From the NCBI GenBank assembly GCA_021812735.1, contig JAKAMV010000532.1, positions 1 through 7,135 on the forward strand: a stretch of DNA of 7,135 nucleotides. Reading direction: 5' to 3'. A program made the position numbers and the translations under genes. Positions 5,894 through 7,135 of the stretch are shown here, piece by piece. This DNA comes from Chloroflexota bacterium. Lineage in GTDB: Bacteria; Chloroflexota; Limnocylindria; Limnocylindrales; CSP1-4. How positions within the stretch are numbered: position 1 is the stretch's first letter; every line of letters starts with the position of its first letter. The notes beneath the pieces were generated by a model that saw only the letters and a program-made list of their open reading frames with translations, was not told the origin of the DNA and ran no database searches.

Positions 5894-7135
5894 GTGAATC
5901 CCTTCGTATCGCGCCTCGGGCGACAGGCCGGTCGGCCGTTCCGAACTCGCCCCATCCACCTCGTCATGGCGCTCCTCGCCGCCTGCCTCGTCCTGCCGGC
6001 GGTTGCCGCCCGCCCGGTGGCCGCGGCCACCCCAGCGCCCGTCGCGTCCGGCGCCGCCATGACCCCCGCCTGCGCGGGGGCGAACCTGCGGGCCGCGCCG
6101 TCCGTGTCGGGCGCGCCCAGGGCGTCGCTCCCGCTGGGGGCCTCGGTCACCGTCGGCGGGACCGTGCCGGGCGGCGCCTGGTCCGCCGCGTGCCCGACGT
6201 CCTCGTCCGGCTCGACCTGGTACCTGGTGACCGCCGTCAACGGCCTGCCGGTCAGCTCCGCGTACGGCGCGGCGGCGCTGTACGCCGCCACCGGCGTCCT
6301 CACGGCAGTCCCCGACAGCACGCGCAGCGCCACTGATCCGCTCGGCACCGAGCTCATCCGCCTCATCAACCTCGACCGGGTCGCCCTGGGCAAGCAGCCG
6401 TACCTCGTCGACGCCCAGCTGTCCGCGATCGCGCGCGACGCGACGTTCACGTGCCCCACCAACCCCTCGATGACCGTGTTCGGCCGGGCTCGCGACATGG
6501 CGGACAGGAGCTACTTCTCGCACACCGTGGCCGACTGCTACCTGCCGGGGACCACGACGCCGTACCCCTCGCTGACGATCGTGCGCACCGTCTTCGGCTA
6601 CAGCCTCGCCCGCAGCGAGATCCTCCACTGGAACAGCTACGGCACCGCCCCGACCAGCTACCGCCTCGGCTGCGACATCAAGGGCGCGAACTGCGCGGGG
6701 GGCACCACGCCCAGCACGACGGCCGTGGCCATCGCCCAGCGCAGCTTCATGAGCTCGTCGCCCCACCGCGCCGCCGAGCTGGCCGGGTACCAGCGGTTCG
6801 GCTGCGGTGCAGCGACGGCGCCGGGCACCGCCAAGACCTACTTCGCGTGCCTGTTCGCCGACGGCGGTCCCACGCTCCCCTCGACTGCGCCCGCGCCGTC
6901 GCCCGCGTCCAGCCCGGCGCCGACGCCAACGCCCTCCCCCACCCCGGTCCCCACGCCCGCGCCCGTCCCCACGCCCTCGCCGACCCCAGCGCCCGTCGCG
7001 TCCGGCGCCGCCATGACCCCCGCCTGCGCGGGGGCGAACCTGCGGGCAGCGCCGTCCGTGTCGGGCGCGCCCAGGGCGTCGCTCCCGCTGGGGGCCTCGG
7101 TCACCGTCGGCGGGACCGTGCCGGGCGGCGCCTGG
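5894..7135 (+). CDS. Secreted SH3b-CAP-SH3b domain protein, 3' end off window
   Basis: The frame is open for 414 codons to the right edge. A signal peptide is evident: Arg-rich n-region (residues 8-20), hydrophobic core VMALLAACLVLPAVAA, cleavage probably near residue 45. Residues about 55-135 form a bacterial SH3 (SH3b) domain with NLRAAPSVSGAP (64-75). Residues about 150-325 form a CAP/SCP domain: LIRLINLDRVALGKQPY, H210 in YFSH, E242 in ARSEIL, and H291 in SSPHRAAELAG. Residues 329-363 are a Pro/Thr/Ser linker, followed from 364 by a second SH3b copy that the edge cuts. Eight cysteines in residues 60-319 suggest disulfides outside the cell. The function is unknown; SH3b domains often bind cell wall. 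The start is GTG; no clear Shine-Dalgarno precedes it. A later ATG at 5966 would drop the basic n-region and is less likely. Confidence 0.88.
   Translation, partial: MNPFVSRLGRQAGRPFRTRPIHLVMALLAACLVLPAVAARPVAAATPAPVASGAAMTPACAGANLRAAPSVSGAPRASLPLGASVTVGGTVPGGAWSAACPTSSSGSTWYLVTAVNGLPVSSAYGAAALYAATGVLTAVPDSTRSATDPLGTELIRLINLDRVALGKQPYLVDAQLSAIARDATFTCPTNPSMTVFGRARDMADRSYFSHTVADCYLPGTTTPYPSLTIVRTVFGYSLARSEILHWNSYGTAPTSYRLGCDIKGANCAGGTTPSTTAVAIAQRSFMSSSPHRAAELAGYQRFGCGAATAPGTAKTYFACLFADGGPTLPSTAPAPSPASSPAPTPTPSPTPVPTPAPVPTPSPTPAPVASGAAMTPACAGANLRAAPSVSGAPRASLPLGASVTVGGTVPGGAW
6029..6181 (+). repeat. Direct repeat, copy 1 (SH3b-coding)
   Basis: Encodes residues 46-96 (TPAPVASG to GGAW). It matches the 153 bases at 6983-7135 at 152 positions, in frame, offset 954 bases. 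The match starts exactly at 6029, since 6028 (C) and 6982 (G) differ. Confidence 0.97.
6878..6982 (+). repeat. Low-complexity Pro-Thr-Ser linker coding region
   Basis: Encodes residues 329-363, almost wholly Pro, Thr, Ser, Ala and Val in PTPSP/PAP units. It includes a 12-base direct repeat GTCCCCACGCCC at 6947-6958 and 6965-6976, an 18-base period equal to six codons. It separates the CAP domain from the second SH3b domain. Confidence 0.85.
6983..7135 (+). repeat. Direct repeat, copy 2 (SH3b-coding, cut by window edge)
   Basis: Second copy of the SH3b N-terminal half, encoding residues 364-414. The only difference from copy 1 is a synonymous GCC to GCA at 7048 (matching 6094). The repeat probably continues beyond the edge. 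Confidence 0.97.

Noticed and set aside
6878..6982. The Pro-Thr linker repeats as a possible CRISPR or regulatory repeat array.
   Set aside because: The periodicity is a multiple of three, in frame, and fully explained by PTP/SP codon repeats in a secreted protein linker.

Overview
The window is about 70% GC and comes from a bacterium. Three things point to a high-GC Gram-positive-like lineage. Heme is made by the HemQ/HemH (coproporphyrin-dependent) route. The ferrochelatase carries cysteines placed like those of the actinobacterial [2Fe-2S] type. A secreted CAP/SH3b protein has a Pro-Thr-Ser 'PTPSP' linker of the kind common in Chloroflexota. I favour Actinomycetota or Chloroflexota (Limnocylindria-like), but sequence reading alone cannot settle the phylum.

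Layout. Positions 1-3597, minus strand, hold a five-gene operon read right to left: a single-cysteine DsrE-fold protein, a CxxC DsrE-fold protein, a TusA-like sulfur carrier, an MvhD-like electron-transfer subunit, and a large HdrA-like flavo-iron-sulfur protein whose 3' end lies beyond the left edge. Positions 3598-3885 are noncoding, with an AT-rich promoter/operator-like patch just upstream of the operon. Positions 3886-5687, minus strand, hold hemQ then hemH, joined by a 4-base ATGA overlap. Positions 5688-5893 are a divergent intergenic region. Positions 5894-7135, plus strand, hold the start of a secreted protein (signal peptide, SH3b, CAP domain, Pro-Thr linker, second SH3b) that runs off the right edge.

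How the genes fit together. DsrE and TusA proteins pass protein-bound persulfide sulfur between cysteines. MvhD passes electrons to HdrA in heterodisulfide reductase complexes. Their joint operon suggests a cytoplasmic sulfur relay wired to an NAD(P)H-linked flavoenzyme. It is related to, but not the same as, the sHdr sulfur-oxidation system, because the HdrA-like protein is fused to a GltD/NfnB-type NADPH dehydrogenase module and no HdrB, HdrC, rhodanese or lipoate-binding protein is visible. Partners may lie to the left. This operon is the best candidate for an undescribed system here. The heme pair is orthodox in function: HemH inserts iron into coproporphyrin III and HemQ decarboxylates the product to heme b. 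The CAP/SH3b protein looks like an unrelated extracellular protein with a very recent internal domain duplication.
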